A stretch of 64,000 nt of DNA. It comes from Cercophora sp. LCS_1. Taxonomy: Eukaryota > Ascomycota > Sordariomycetes > Sordariales > Lasiosphaeriaceae. The position numbers were made by a program, and so were the translations under genes. This document shows positions 22,550 through 34,178 of this stretch, one piece after another. The notes below the pieces were generated by a model. It was given only the letters and a program-made list of their open reading frames with translations, was not told where the DNA came from and did not search any database. Location of the stretch: the NCBI GenBank assembly GCA_036250225.1, contig JAPZLL010000021.1, positions 434,001 to 498,000 on the forward strand, written 5' to 3'. The first letter of the stretch is position 1. The number at the start of each line of letters is the position of its first letter.

Positions 22550-22760
22550 GGTGATGGAGAGTGGCCATCAACAACTTCTAGAATTGTCTGAAGAAAGAAG
22601 GACATCTGGGGCCTGAAAGGCCCCCTACATACAAGAATGGTCTCCCTGGCAACTGGTGATTCGTATCCCTGGATTCCGGCGCGCCTGGGCGCCGGAACGG
22701 CCATACCAATACTGAAACCGTGCTGGAATGAGGGTATCACCACCCCACTTCGGGCGACAA
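22550..22760 (-). repeat. Inverted repeat arm B with palindromic core
   Basis: Reverse complement of 17285-17490 at roughly 75-85% identity by eye. The core palindrome at about 22673-22697 is TTCCGGCGC, a 6-nt loop, then GCGCCGGAA, shorter than in arm A. It abuts the LINE relic on its 3' side. Confidence 0.8.
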
Positions 22761-23339
22761 AGGGACATAAAGGTGTAGGGGCTAGGAAGTGGTTCCCCAG
22801 GTTGGTCAAGGCATAAATTGTAAAGCAGAACTAGAAGCAGATGTCATCAGTGGCCACGGCGCGCGAGGCAACGGCCGGGGGGGGAGGAAAGCAGACACCC
22901 AAACCACTGTCCGAATATAATATACGTGATTTATCGGCTCGTTAAAATTGCAGTTTTTTTCTTCTCCTTGAGTTGGAGTGAAGGAAAGCGCAGCTAGGTG
23001 GTGGTGGTAGAGGTCCCAAAACTGGGTCCTCGTAACTCCGCCGCCATTTTAGACCCGTGGCGACTGTAGCCGAGGCAGCCCAGAACTGTGACCCCGTCGC
23101 TCAGTCTGGCTCAGTATGGCTCAGGCCAAGGCAGCAACCGCTCAGTTCCGATGAAGGAAAGGGAAACTCATGGTGTCGATTTTAGGGTCGTGAGCGGGCT
23201 GTTGCCTTGTGAGAATGCATCAGACGAATCTGTGAATATATCGGGTTATTTTTTCAAGCGTCGTCATGAGCCCCCAAGGAAGGCCTTGCAATCTTCAGAC
23301 CAGATCCTACATGTCCAAGCTTTTCGACACGCCCTCGAG

Positions 23340-23347
23340 TATAAATA
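23340..23347 (+). promoter_or_regulatory. TATA box for the velvet-like gene
   Basis: TATAAATA about 239 nt upstream of the chosen ATG (23579); a C-rich tract and a plausible leader follow. The distance suggests a 5' UTR of about 200 nt. Confidence 0.5.
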
Positions 23348-23578
23348 CCCTGCCTTTTCCTTTCACAGCTACCGACCCCCCCCCCCCCCACCAACTCCAC
23401 CAACCTCCACCCCCACCACACAGCTGCCCTAAAGCTTACCTACCTGTGAAATAACACCCAAAAAACTATCACAGTGCTGGCCGCCTTCCCTCATCGTCTT
23501 TCTTATTTAGGACACGGCGCACGTTCACCTCTACCGCCAGGAAGAGCCGCCTCGGGAAGCAGAAGCCCCAAGCACGCA

Positions 23579-24771
23579 ATGGCAAACCAGGGGAATCAGG
23601 CCCCGCCGGCGGCCCTGGACCTGGACGACGAGGTAACCTGGCTGGTGATGCCGTGGAATTGTGTCATGAGATACAACTTCTTCCCAACCCCTGTCATCCA
23701 GATTCCTTTGCGCCAGGCACTGGATGCCCGCGACCGACCGATCAATGAGCAATACGCTTTAACGGCGACAGTCTTTATCACCAGGTGGCAACGGCTCGAC
23801 GAATACGGGAACCACGTGTGGCAGCAAGTCACCAATGCGAGCCAACCGGTTCGCGCGAAAGTCAGAAACGGAACTCGCGTGCCTGGGCATACTGGGCGAC
23901 GCGATTATTTATACTTTATCTTTGACAACTTGCGCGTCAATCAGCCCGGGTTCTACCAGCTGGAGGTGTTCTTGAGCTACCAGGGCTATGGAAACTCCGC
24001 GTGGGCACCATTCAATGGCTTCAACAAGCGCTTCGCCGAAAATGAATGGATCGTGGTTCACCCGGATGAATGGAAGTGGACGCCTAGATGTGAGTGTCTC
24101 TCCGGTGACCGTGTTACATACTTTCTCTTCGTAGGCTAATAATACTCTACACAGACGACCCCGAGTTTGAGGCATGGGTTAACCAGTCTAGCGAGTTCAC
24201 GTATCTGGAAGAAGCCGACATCTCGGCTGAGAAGATCGGGGACGTGAATATGGATGACCGGAGGCTGGGGCGGTCTCCGACGGCATCCCCTCCACCCCCG
24301 CCGCGTGGGGGTGTGACCCACCACCGCAACCAGTCTGCTAGGATGTCAAGCACGGCACTAAGCGGCCCCTCAAGCTTCAATACGCTCGGTACCGGCATTC
24401 GCGGCGCCTCACGATCGCCCCTGTCAAGTTCGACGTCCCTTTCTCTAGCGGCGATGCCGGCTGTCGCAAAGCGACCCGCTCGATCTATCCGGCACAAGAC
24501 CTCAAACTATGACGACGGCCAACGCGCTCCAGTGAACAACAGTCTGGCAACCGCGAAGTTCGGTGCCTCGAGCATGATGCTTTCCAGAGTCCCAAGCCTG
24601 GAGGGCTTGGGCATCTCGGACAAACTTGGCGGCAGAGTGAAGCTGGGTAAGAAGGGATCCGCAGACACTCTCAGATCCAAGCACAGCACCTCCAGCAAGG
24701 GCAAATACAAGCTCTCTGCCTCAGCAGTTCAACTTGACCCTGGAAGCAAGACCAGGAAGGGGAATAAATAG
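23579..24771 (+). CDS. Velvet-like domain protein, 375 aa
   Basis: Two exons, 23579-24089 and 24155-24771, intron 65 nt (GTGAGT ... CACAG), joining WKWTPR to YDPEFEAWVNQS. Residues about 40-150 resemble the velvet fold: PTPVIQIPLRQALD, then ALTATVFITRWQRLDEYGN, and RDYLYFIFDNLRVNQPGFYQ-LEVFLSY, which corresponds to the FPDLSV...G.YRL core of velvet regulators. The C-terminal half is disordered, Ser/Pro/Arg rich, with several basic stretches (RSIRHKTSN, KTRKGNK) that could act in nuclear import. The start is the MANQGNQ methionine; upstream in-frame sequence is Pro/Arg-rich and lacks support. Velvet proteins regulate development and secondary metabolism through DNA binding; that role here is inference from a distant resemblance. 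Confidence 0.8.
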
Positions 24772-25120
24772 GCTGTTAGGTGGACTCGGGTGCATGAGCC
24801 ACTTTCCTTTGTGGTCTCTTTTGTTTTAGGTGGTAGGCCAGGTACCTCCGTCGCGGGCGAGGTGGCGCCTAAGGGGCATGGTTAAGGGCCAGTTATAACT
24901 GAGAGGTTGTCTCGACTGCTGGAATTTCTGGCACTACGGGTGGTTGAGCGGGACAAAAAGCACGGTTTTAGTTGGCTCTACAGATTCGAATGGATTGAGA
25001 TAGGGAACTATGAGAAAAGTGACAAAAAAAAAAAAAAACGGACTCAGGAACCCATCGTTGAAGGGACCCAGCGTGACATCTATTCTTCTCAAAGGCTATT
25101 TGTTACAGAAGCTCCCTCGT
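24772..25120. other. Intergenic
   Basis: No gene. Separates convergent genes; contains an A-rich run near 25024. Confidence 0.45.
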
Positions 25121-25914
25121 TTAGAACATTTCTAAGTCCATGTCCGCCTCCGTTTCCTCCGGGTGCTTGTCCATGAGCTGGTCCATGAGCTGGTCCATGA
25201 TCTGTATCCACCACGGGCGGCACCTCGCGCCATCCAAGGACTTGCGGTATTCCCACCAAGCAGGGAAGAAGCCAGCCATCTCCCAGTCCAGGATGCCCGT
25301 GACATTCCCCGTTTCGCGGTCCAGGAGAATGTTCGACCACGAAAGGTCGGCATGGGAAAAGCGGACGTCGTGTCTGTCGGGCAGCCGACTCCGATACTTG
25401 GCCGCCCAATCTGGCCTTGGACTCTTTTTGACAGGAGCGACAAGATGGTCGTGAAAGCCAGTAACCGCGGGGAACGGAACGGGCCGCATCCCGCCATGTT
25501 GTCCAACCGATGATCGTGGACTGGACCTCCGGAACAGGAAGCGACTTGCCCAGCGCGTTCTCCAGATGGACGAATTTGCCGCAACTGTTCGACAAATCCT
25601 CTGAGTTGTTGAATCGTCTCTCGGCGTGCTGTCTTGTCCATCTCCGCCCAAACGTCACCCATTTCAGCCCCTGGCAGGCGTTTCATAAGAATCCAGCTCT
25701 CCTCCTCTTCTTTTCCAGGAGCTATAGGCGAAATTTCAACGACTTGGGGGATTGGGATGGTGGTATGTTGCCGGACAAAGTCCATTGCCTCGACTTCCCT
25801 CTGCAGTCGCCAGGCACGACCCCGCTTGCGAACCAGGTCGGGCTCTTCGAAGGTCACCTTGCCAGGCATTCGCCACAGGGGAGGTATGTCGATAGGTGGG
25901 CTCTCAGCATTCAT
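25121..25914 (-). pseudogene. Aminoglycoside-phosphotransferase-like kinase with frameshift
   Basis: Reverse strand. The 5' part, from ATG 25914, reads as a fungal APH-like kinase: LVRKRGRAWRLQREVEAMDFV, HTTIPIPQVVEI, SWILMKRLPG and VHDHRLDN. At about 25465-25490 the coding sense changes frame. The 3' part carries VTGFHDHLVAPVKKSPRPDW, the Brenner motif FSHADLSWSNILLD and the metal-binding GILDWEMAGFFPAWWEYRK, ending at 25121. One base must be restored to join them; no intron boundary fits. A 12-nt tandem repeat (TGGTCCATGAGC) near 25170-25205 encodes MDQL repeats close to the C terminus. Family members phosphorylate small molecules or are of unknown substrate in fungi. It is either a pseudogene or an assembly indel. 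Confidence 0.75.
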
Positions 25915-27169
25915 TTAGCGCGTTACGAAAAGTCGATGGCTTTGGCCGAGGAGCAAGTTCGTTGTTGGCAAGAGCGAAGAGACTGAGAGGTTGGACGTTT
26001 GCGTGGGCCCTGGATCACGTAATACTGGCGCTTTGCCAAGTCGTGATTGGACCTGAAAATAAAGACGGCATCCCAACCCAGGGCGGCGAGCGAGACGTTA
26101 GCGCGAAACCGACCAAAAAGGCCGTGGCCCCCAACTCGCAGCCACTTCGTGGCCAGAATCCCAACCAGTGTGTTAGACTAGAGCAGGCAATCCGCGGCAA
26201 GGATGGACGCGCTGGCGTATGTGCTGAAGCATATACGAACGGGAAGGGCAAAAAAAAAAAAAAAAAAAAAAAAACAGAAAATGGCAAGTCAAGGAATAGG
26301 GAGAATAACGCCAGTACCCCTGCCAGAGGTTCAAGCCCCTCCTTATCAACAGAGATCGCATTGCCCTTGCCTCGGCGACCTCGAACCACTTTCCGCTTCA
26401 ACGAAATGATTGTCTCACCCATCATGTTCTACGTGTCTCCCAGGCGCTGCGGCGATTCGCGTTCCATTATTTACCGGGCGCTACAGAGCTCCTTTGCGTA
26501 ATCCATGGGCAGATATATGGTCAGGGCCAGCGCAATGGTTGTTCCTTAGCAGGCGTTGAGCCAGTGTGATTCGACGAACCAAGCGTGATTGAAGCGCCAG
26601 TGCAGCGGGCCTGTGCTTTTGGCCCGCGAGACGCCGTCATGGTCTCCTCCCGGGCCAACATCGTCGTGGCGGCCTCGTAGCGTTGAAATAGCCATCTCCG
26701 TGACCTGGATGCGAATTGCATACGAGAGATGACGCTTCCCTCAACATTGGGCTTGTCGCAAACCGTCCAAATCAACACTCTTTGTTCCCCCAGCACCAAG
26801 GAAGCGCATTCCATCAAGGGGTTCGTGTACGATTATTTCACTCCGGAGAGTGTGAAGAACCGGTTGAAGGAATGAGGCATTTTGTGTACGGTCCCTGGTG
26901 TTTTGAAGGGCAGGTTCACGTTGGATAAGCTAGGACACGGGCGGCTGTTCAGATTTGCGTGCTAATAATGATGGTGTACTTATTGAGAATGTGTGAATGA
27001 GAGTACTCAGTCGATGAATGGTTCAACGGATGTCTCAACCTACCTGCCGTCTTTTACTTATTTGACAAGTAGATGGATCAAGTCCTAGGTACTTGATGCA
27101 GACGACCACGATGTGAAGCATCTGGATTTAGCATATTTTCATTTTTAAATAGTTTGCTTCCCCCCTGAC

Positions 27170-28020
27170 TTTCTGTGTGCTGTTTATTCTGCTAGGTGTG
27201 AGGTCAACGCAACAGGCGGTGCACCTCTCAAACTCAACACCTCGAGCCCGAAGCAAAGCCTCAAACCCAAGACATCGTTTATTATCAACAACGACCGTCA
27301 TCTTCAACCACCAAAAGACGAGAACGACCCCGGAGGCCTCATCTGTCATTTAGCGGTGTAACGCAACCTCGCATTGCCCCAAAAGTATAAGTGCGGCACA
27401 GACAATCGAGCCGCAAGACTGTTGGGCCGGTTAATTGGAACCGTGGCTGTGCATCCATTGAAACTTTTGGGATCGGCAGAAAATGCAACGGCAACCAGAT
27501 CCTCTTTGATGAAATGGTGGATAAAAACCCCACAAAAGTCTACCAAAACGGTTCCAAGTTACTCTGGGAATCTTGAAGTGCTTCCGGTCCAGAACACAAG
27601 GGCGTCCACGACACCCTAGAACAGGGCATCGTTCAACACCAAGCACAATAACCCAAACAACCTTGAGACGACTTGGGGAGAAACTCGACAAAATGGCACC
27701 AAGTGTGTATCCCCCACAAATCAAAGCAACAGAACTAACAGGTTGTAGCTCCGGAGCAATTGATGCTGCTCGTCTCAAGGGCGAGAATCTCATCCGGCTC
27801 GGGCTCGGGCACATCGGGCGTAGCCGACGAAAACGAAGACGGATCTTCATCGGGAGTTAGCCTCAGCACAGGAGCCATCGTCGGGATTAGTATAGCCGCA
27901 GCTGTGGCAGTGATTGGGTTCCTCGTCTTCACATGCATGTTTCCGCGATGGTACCAAAGGCGACAGGCGAAAAAGGGGAATAAGATGGAGGTGGTTCAGG
28001 TTCCGACGCCGATACCTTGA
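27170..28020 (+). pseudogene. Fragment of a single-pass membrane protein
   Basis: The 3' frame, ending at 28020, has a Ser/Gly-rich stalk, one strong membrane helix (STGAIVGISIAAAVAVIGFL), a basic stop-transfer stretch (RWYQRRQAKKG) and a short tail. Upstream pieces such as CNGNQILFDEMVDKNPTKVY lie in other frames separated by stops. The layout fits a type I surface protein (extracellular domain, stalk, helix) whose ectodomain has decayed. No domain name can be given. Confidence 0.4.
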
Positions 28021-28643
28021 TCTCGGTGCAAATGGGACGTCGATGGTGAAGGGGGTGCGGTTGGACTTTTATGCCTGTTTTGGGTCGCGTAAAGGCGTTT
28101 CTATGATATCAATGTGCTATTGAGATGGTCTGTTGATAGCTGCAAGAAGTCCGGGGTCAGCTTTCTTGGGTTATGAGTCTGGGTGACACAAGTCCTTGGC
28201 AGAATGGACGGCATGCACAAAAGAATTGAAGGGGTATCCGTAAATCCAAGACCACGGTACTTGTACAATACATTCATGGCTCGATGATCAAATAACTAAA
28301 ATGCGAGTGAAAATACGTTGGACTTTTCGTGGACGCCTATTAGAATTTCCGATAATGCCTGCCACTCAAAGTGGCAGCAACGGGACAGCGTCCCGATTTT
28401 TTGTCACGACTTGACTCTCAAAGCCTCGGAGCTACTACTCCGGTCAGTGCTGTGACCCCTACCCCTCTCAACGACAACTTTGGCATGCGAGGCGTTACAC
28501 TGCCGCCGCTCAAGAATTCAGGGCGGAAGAAAACTGTCTATCGACTATCGATTGGCAAACAGCACTCTATCAGTGCTGTGGCTTCCTGCGGGCGAACCTT
28601 GGCGCAGCAGCTCAGCTTTGCGCAAGGCTCAGGGTGGGGGCGC

Positions 28644-28650
28644 TATATAA
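28644..28650 (+). promoter_or_regulatory. TATA box of the MFS transporter locus
   Basis: TATATAA 80 nt upstream of ATG 28730, well placed for a core promoter even though the gene is damaged. Confidence 0.5.
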
Positions 28651-28729
28651 CGCGATACAAGGGGAAGGAGGGTTTGTGACTTCAATTTTTTATCGGTCAC
28701 GCATCGATTGATCCCTCACCCTGGCAAAG

Positions 28730-30508
28730 ATGGCCAGCGACGAGCGTGATTCTCAACCACTCCAGAACATGGGCGCCCCACCGAACGAAGCGAAGAACGG
28801 CCACCATGTCGTGGCAGTCCCACAAACACGAAAGTTTCCAGGTGTGCGACGCGCCGGGACCTTGCGTTCCGTCCTAACGAAATGGGATCGTATCATCCTC
28901 TTCTCGGCAATCTTCCTCGTCGCCTTTGCCTATGCCCTCGATGGCGTTCTCCGCTATGCTTACCAGCCGCTGGCCGCAACGTCTTTCTCCCAGCACTCGC
29001 TGTTGGCAACTATCAACGTGCTGCGGGCTGTCATCGCGACCGCAGCTCAGCCAACCGCTGGTCATCTGGCCGACATGTTTGGCCGTGTCGAGCTTGTTTG
29101 CTCGTCTGTCGTCCTGTACTTTGTCGGTACCATCATCGAGACCAGAGCGAACGGTGTCGCCATGTTTGCCGTTGGCGTGCTCATCTACCAGATTGGGTTC
29201 ACCACCATCGTGCTGTTGCTCCAGGTTATCATCGGGGACCTTACGTCGACTCGCGCCCGCCTGCTTTTCAGCTATCTTCCGAATGCCCCATTTCTCATCA
29301 TAACGTGGGTCAGCGGCGATGTTTCTCGGGTCGTGCTCGGCGTCACTGACTGACGCTGGGGTATTGGCATGTCGTGCATCATCTTCCCAATTTGCGCTGC
29401 GCCCCCCATCGCTGCTCTTGTTCTCGCCACTTGGCGCGCTCGAAAAAGGGGTTCGAGGAACGACGAGCAAGATACCGAGGCTTTGCCATGGCGCAAACGC
29501 CTCGAGTACTTTGATGTTCCCGGCATCGTCCTCATTGTTGCGGCCTTCGCCCTGATCCTAGTACCGATTACCATAGCGGGTGGCTTTGAGACTTCCTGGA
29601 AGTCCACGCGCGTTTTGGCCCCGCTCGTCATCGGCGTTGTCACCATCCCCGTCTTCATCCATCGGCAATCGCGAGCTCCGCATCCGCTCGTCCCATTTGA
29701 AAAAAAATGAAGGACCGCGCCGTCTGGGCTGCTCTCGGCATCGCCTTGTTGCTGAACTGGATCTGGAACCTGCAGGGGAACTATCTCTTCACAATATTGC
29801 GTGTCGCATTCGACTTCGACTTAACGCTCGCTACGCAGGTGTCAGCCTTTTACAGCGCCTTCAGTGTCCTCACAGGCTGCCTACTTGGGTTCGTTGTGTT
29901 CATGGTCCGCCGCCTCAAAGTCTTCATCATCGTCGGTACATTGTCTCTTCATGGTCGCTTTTGGTCTGCTGATCCAATTCCGCGGCGACATCGACGGCTC
30001 CAGCAAGAGCGGCGTCATTGGCGCACAAATCCTGCTTGGCATCGCAGGCGGAATGTTTCCATTTCCGGCCTTGGCGTCACTGGAAGTCGTGCTCCAGCAC
30101 GAGCAGCTCGCCGTCATGATAGGCCTCTACCTGGCCATGTATAATCTCGGAGCTGCGTTCGGTAACGCTATGGCGGGGGCCATCTGGACTCAGGTCATGC
30201 CTGGCCAACTGGAGCGGCGCCTGGCTGAGTTCAAAAACGCCACAGCGTTAGCTGCGCTGGCTTACGGAGATCCTTTCACGTTTATAGACGAGTACAGCTT
30301 TAACACATCTAAGCGAAGGGCTATCGTTGATGCGTATCGGCATTCTCGGCGAATTCTCGTTGTCGTTGGGATCTGTATGTGTGTGCCGCTGATCGGGTTC
30401 GCTGTAGCGCTGCGCAACCCGAAGCTGAATGACAGCCAGACGCTTGCAGAGGAGTCGATGCCGGCACCTCCAGCCCCTGTGATTGAGATGGAGCCGAGAA
30501 GGACGTGA
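28730..30508 (+). pseudogene. Siderophore-iron-transporter-type MFS gene with three lesions
   Basis: The protein sense runs through three frames. First frame from ATG 28730: KWDRIILFSAIFLVAFAYALDG, LADMFGRVELV (MFS motif A region) and GFTTIVLLLQVIIGDLTS, the pattern of fungal siderophore (SIT/ARN) transporters. Lesion 1 is a TGA at 29351-29353 within GVTD-stop-RWGIGM, where the family has Trp. Lesion 2 is at the A8 run 29700-29707 (PFEK to MKDRAVWAALG), one base short. Lesion 3 is near 29943-29947 (one extra base, LKVFIIVGTL to LFMVAFGLLIQ). The rest, to the stop at 30508, includes GIAGGMFPFPALASLEVVLQ and the C-terminal luminal loop with DEYSFNTSKRRAIVDAYR. Fourteen helices would be expected, as in family members. 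Three independent lesions make this a pseudogene unless the assembly is poor. Confidence 0.85.
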
Positions 30509-31164
30509 GGGGTCCGAAAGCAGGGGTCTCGATCGGATCTAGTGTATCGTCAATTGTCTTGTTTAACAGCGCGGTGGACTTCAACGTGGGATCGAAGAGC
30601 TTCATATCGTGTTGATTTCGTGTCGTGTCGAGGTGTCGTTTTCTTGCATCCGTCCAGGAAGAGGTTTTTCTGGGCGCATTGAAAGGCAGGCACGACTCTT
30701 TGGCCATTCCCGGCGCGGAACCTGCCATGCCATAGCATGGATTTCCGAGTAATTTGGAACACACTTCAGATGCCTGAATCCGCTTGTCGGTCTTCATGGA
30801 TCAAAGAGCGAACTGCGCCTTTGTGGCAGCAGCTGCAGAGACCCGGAGTAGAATTTCCTCGCACTTCAAGACTGACCGCCGATTAAATGCCTTTATAAGT
30901 TCCAAGGGAGAAAAGCCACTCACGTGCTCCTGCGACCTGCATCCCATCCTAGGAGGGGTAGATGCAGCAAGCCAGAGCCTCACGAACCACAAACAATCCG
31001 CACGGTCCATTCCCCTGCCACCTTGTCAGAGAAACTCTTGGAGCGCAAAGGTAAGACCCCACAATCCCACCTAAGACACACTTGTGTCGTCACTCATTGC
31101 TCCGACTAACATGCAAGTCGTCACAGTTGGCGGCCTGCCCGGGCCCTGCGAAACTGCCCACGCG
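30509..31164. other. Intergenic
   Basis: Between the MFS and HET pseudogenes; a possible short 5' exon or intron of the HET gene lies at about 31030-31125. No other feature seen. Confidence 0.4.
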
Positions 31165-34100
31165 ATGCGACTCATCAATGTCCACACCCGGCGGCTCGAA
31201 CTCTTCTACAACGACCCGTTCGAGGATTACGCGATCCTATCACACACATGGGCTAGCGAAGAGGAGGAGCTGTCCTTTGAGGACATGATGGCGCTTGCCG
31301 AGCGGGGCGCTGGCCGGACTACAAAGCTCGACGGTTGCTGCGAACAAGCGAAGAAGGACGGGATCAAATACGTCTGGATCGACACATGCTGCATCGATAA
31401 GAAAAACGCCGTGGAGCTCAGCGAGGCCATCCACTCCATGTTCAAATGGTACTAAAGGTCAAAGTTTTGCTACACATATCTTTCCGACGTCGAGCCCGGA
31501 CAACCGAAGGGGAGCATCTCCACGAGCCCGTGGTTTACGCGGGGATGGACACTACAAGAACTTCTAGCGTCGCCGAAGATCAAGTTTTTTGACTCTGGGT
31601 GGAACGCCCTGGGCACTAAGGTGACATTGGCGGGATTGCTTGTGCAGGCAACGGGAATACCTCATCATATTCTCACCGGCTTCGCCAGCCTGGATACGGC
31701 CAGCGTCGCTCAAAGGTTCTCTTGGGCTTCGAGGCGACAGACCACCAGACCAGAGGACATGTCCTACTGCTTGTTCGGCATTTTCGACGTCACCATTCCA
31801 CTCTTCTACGGGGAGGGCCTCGAATCTGCCTTTGAACGACTGCAAGAGGCTATCATGCGAAAGAACCTAGACGATTCCATTCTGGCCTGGTCTCTGGGTG
31901 AACAAGAGAGTCGCCAAGAGCAGTCAGTCGTCCTGGCAAAGTCTGCGGGCATCCTGGCTACTTCACCAGCTGATTTTGAAGGATGTGGTAACATCGTCCG
32001 GCGACCCCAGACAGAGCGGCGCATCCAAGCCTTTGAGATATTTGGCGGGTTGATGCCCATCACTATTTCACTTGACCGCAGGCTAGCTGTACCGTCGGAG
32101 CCTCTGACCCCTGCGCGATTTGCGCCATACGCGCGATACGGCTATTTATCGTGCGGCCCGGAAAGTCGGGACGACCTTGTGATAGCGATCCCCCTGGCCG
32201 AGAGTCGGTCGGAGTCCAGGATTGACGGTATCCCCATCTACCTCCGCCCCCGGGGCTTGAACTCCATCCTCGTGCCCGAGCCCCGCAGCTTGGAAGCGCC
32301 CAGCAGGATTCTTATTCGCAAAGACCGCGTGGACGATGTAACGAACCTGGGGAACAAGCCGTCTTGGTTTTATCTCCCAGGACCATACCCCTGGAATACG
32401 ACAGTCGAAGAGGTGTACCCCCCAGAGTTTTACGAAAGCGACGTGGCCATGATTAAGACACCTGAAAGGCCCGACGGGGACAAGACATTGTTCCTTATCC
32501 GGCTTTCTTATTCCGTTCCCGACCGTCCACAGGCCGAGATGGGGCACTTTGTGGTTGCGCTGGAGTTTTTGCACGACTCGTCAGCTGGAAACAAGGAACC
32601 GCGAGCACATCTTTACTTTGACGATGATGTTAGCATCCCACTTTCTGAGGTGGCGGGCTTCTGGGCGAGCCTGGTGCCGACCTCGACCACTGAGTTGGTT
32701 CTCGTCGCGACACCCCTGGCTGCAGTTCGGGTATCGTTGAAGATGGAAACCATCGCCGGGCATCGCCTTTGGGTATTGAAGCTGGCAGATCTCCCGCCGT
32801 CGCATGTGCCAAAGTATTCCCAAGGTTGGCCCAGGATCAAACAACAGATTTTTCTTCGAAAGCAAATGCAAGATCTGGTACAGCTGCTTCAAGGCGAAGC
32901 TGCGGTATCACAAGAATATGGAGCGTCGACGAAGGATCAGGCTCGCTGTGATATGGAGATTTGTGACCTTGAGAAGAGCCTCGAGATTCTGGCGGAAAAA
33001 AGAAGGACACTGGATGCCAAAGAACGCGGGCTCCAAGTTCAATTGAAAGGACAGAAGGAAATGAAGGAGCCTTTGTCCCGAAAAGTCGAGGAATGCAATG
33101 CCAAGCAGCGCAGACTTCACACCCTTGTGGAATTCATTGAAACGACCGGAGCATTCCCATGGCCAACAGCTGTGCCGCCCATCCAAGCGGAACGAACGGA
33201 AGAAGTGCGATTAGAGCGTGAAGGAAACGTTGCACACTTGATGCAACAGGATCCCGTCATCATTGACGGGGAAAAGGTGGATTGGGTCCAAGGAATGACC
33301 CTACTCATGTACGCCAGCGCCAAGGGTAACGAAGCTTTAATCAGGCGGGCTCTCCGTTATGGTGGGGATATCCAGGCCAAGGACTCGACTGGACGAACAG
33401 CGATTGGCTGGGCGTATCTCACACAGCGTAGTGAACTGCTGGACAAGATTATTTTGGAAGTTGAATCAGACCCTAATGAGACTGGGTTCTCCGGTCAAGT
33501 GGGGGGTCAGATTTTGGAAGAAGCAGCCAGTCGAGGGGAAGTGCAGCAAAGTCAAGCGACAACAAAGAAAACCACCGGAACATCCTCAAGGGACAATCGT
33601 CAATCCAAAGACTCGGCATGTTACACCGGGACGCCCAGCATTGAACCGGACTCGACTATTGTGGATCCAGGGATCGTTCGAAGGACAGACAGAGGAAGAT
33701 ACCACGATTCTCCACGTTCAACAAGTAGATCATTTGCACGAGGGATATCTGGGGGGACGGTCGGACACGATTAGGTCAGGACTCGGCTGCACGGCAACTT
33801 GGTCCAGGCTCCTCGGACGAAGGAATTGCCACGCACAGGGACCAGCTCAACGAATCAAGCCCAATCGAGCGAGCCGAATCTGCCACCTCGACGCAAACAA
33901 CAAGGGGCAGCTCTTCCACCTCTAGCCGAAGGAAGTCTAAGAATTCGGCTGGAGGAAACTGCAACATCAGGAGTTTCTTTTGGCTGAGAGGGATGGAAGA
34001 AGACGCTCCAGATGATGAATTATATGATGGACCTGGATCTGGCAAAGGGATTGGAACTGAGAAGGGAAAGCGGCGTGAGAGTGAATCGGTATTCACAGGT

Positions 34101-34178
34101 CTGGGCCGGCTGGCAAGGAGAGTCAGCGATAAGGTGTCGGTTGCTCCAGCTTCGTCGGCGACTACACAGCTTTTGTAG
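31165..34178 (+). pseudogene. HET-domain/coiled-coil/ankyrin protein gene, broken
   Basis: Heterokaryon-incompatibility protein. The N-terminal HET domain is clear: MRLINVHTRRLELFYNDP, YAILSHTWA, KYVWIDTCCIDK, then TAA at 31453-31455 in WY-stop-RSKFCYTYLSDVE, where family members have Gln, then SPWFTRGWTLQELLASP and RPEDMSYCLFGIFDV. After a long middle region come a charged coiled coil (about 32940-33120) and ankyrin-like repeats (GMTLLMYASAKGNEALI, GGDIQAKDSTGRTAIGWAYL). Two more frame changes occur in G runs, near 33669 and 33751, each explained by one extra G; the final frame ends at 34178. MRLINV at 31165 matches the usual HET N terminus; an ATG at 31111 is possible. The family triggers cell death on non-self recognition. 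The lesions imply loss of function. Confidence 0.85.

Larger units (their letters stand above)
20614..23578. other. Repeat-rich, gene-free region
   Basis: Contains a TA-rich LINE relic (21800-22500) and the second arm of the inverted repeat (22550-22760), both listed separately. Frames at 21287-21688 have no recognisable product. The 3' end is the promoter of the velvet-like gene. Confidence 0.55.
25915..28729. other. Gene-poor region, ~2.8 kb
   Basis: Contains a 24-A run at 26250-26273 and the membrane-protein fragment at 27170-28020. A short plus frame at about 26745-26870 (KEAHSIKGFVYDYFTPESV) may be another relic, unassigned. The last 100 nt hold the TATA box of the MFS gene. Confidence 0.45.

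Noticed and set aside
29351..29353. A-to-I editing of the MFS UGA to UGG
   Set aside because: Would restore the expected Trp, but the A is preceded by G (disfavoured) and two frameshifts follow, so decay is simpler.
31453..31455. Editing or recoding of the HET TAA
   Set aside because: UAA would need two edits to reach Trp, relatives have Gln there, and further frameshifts follow.
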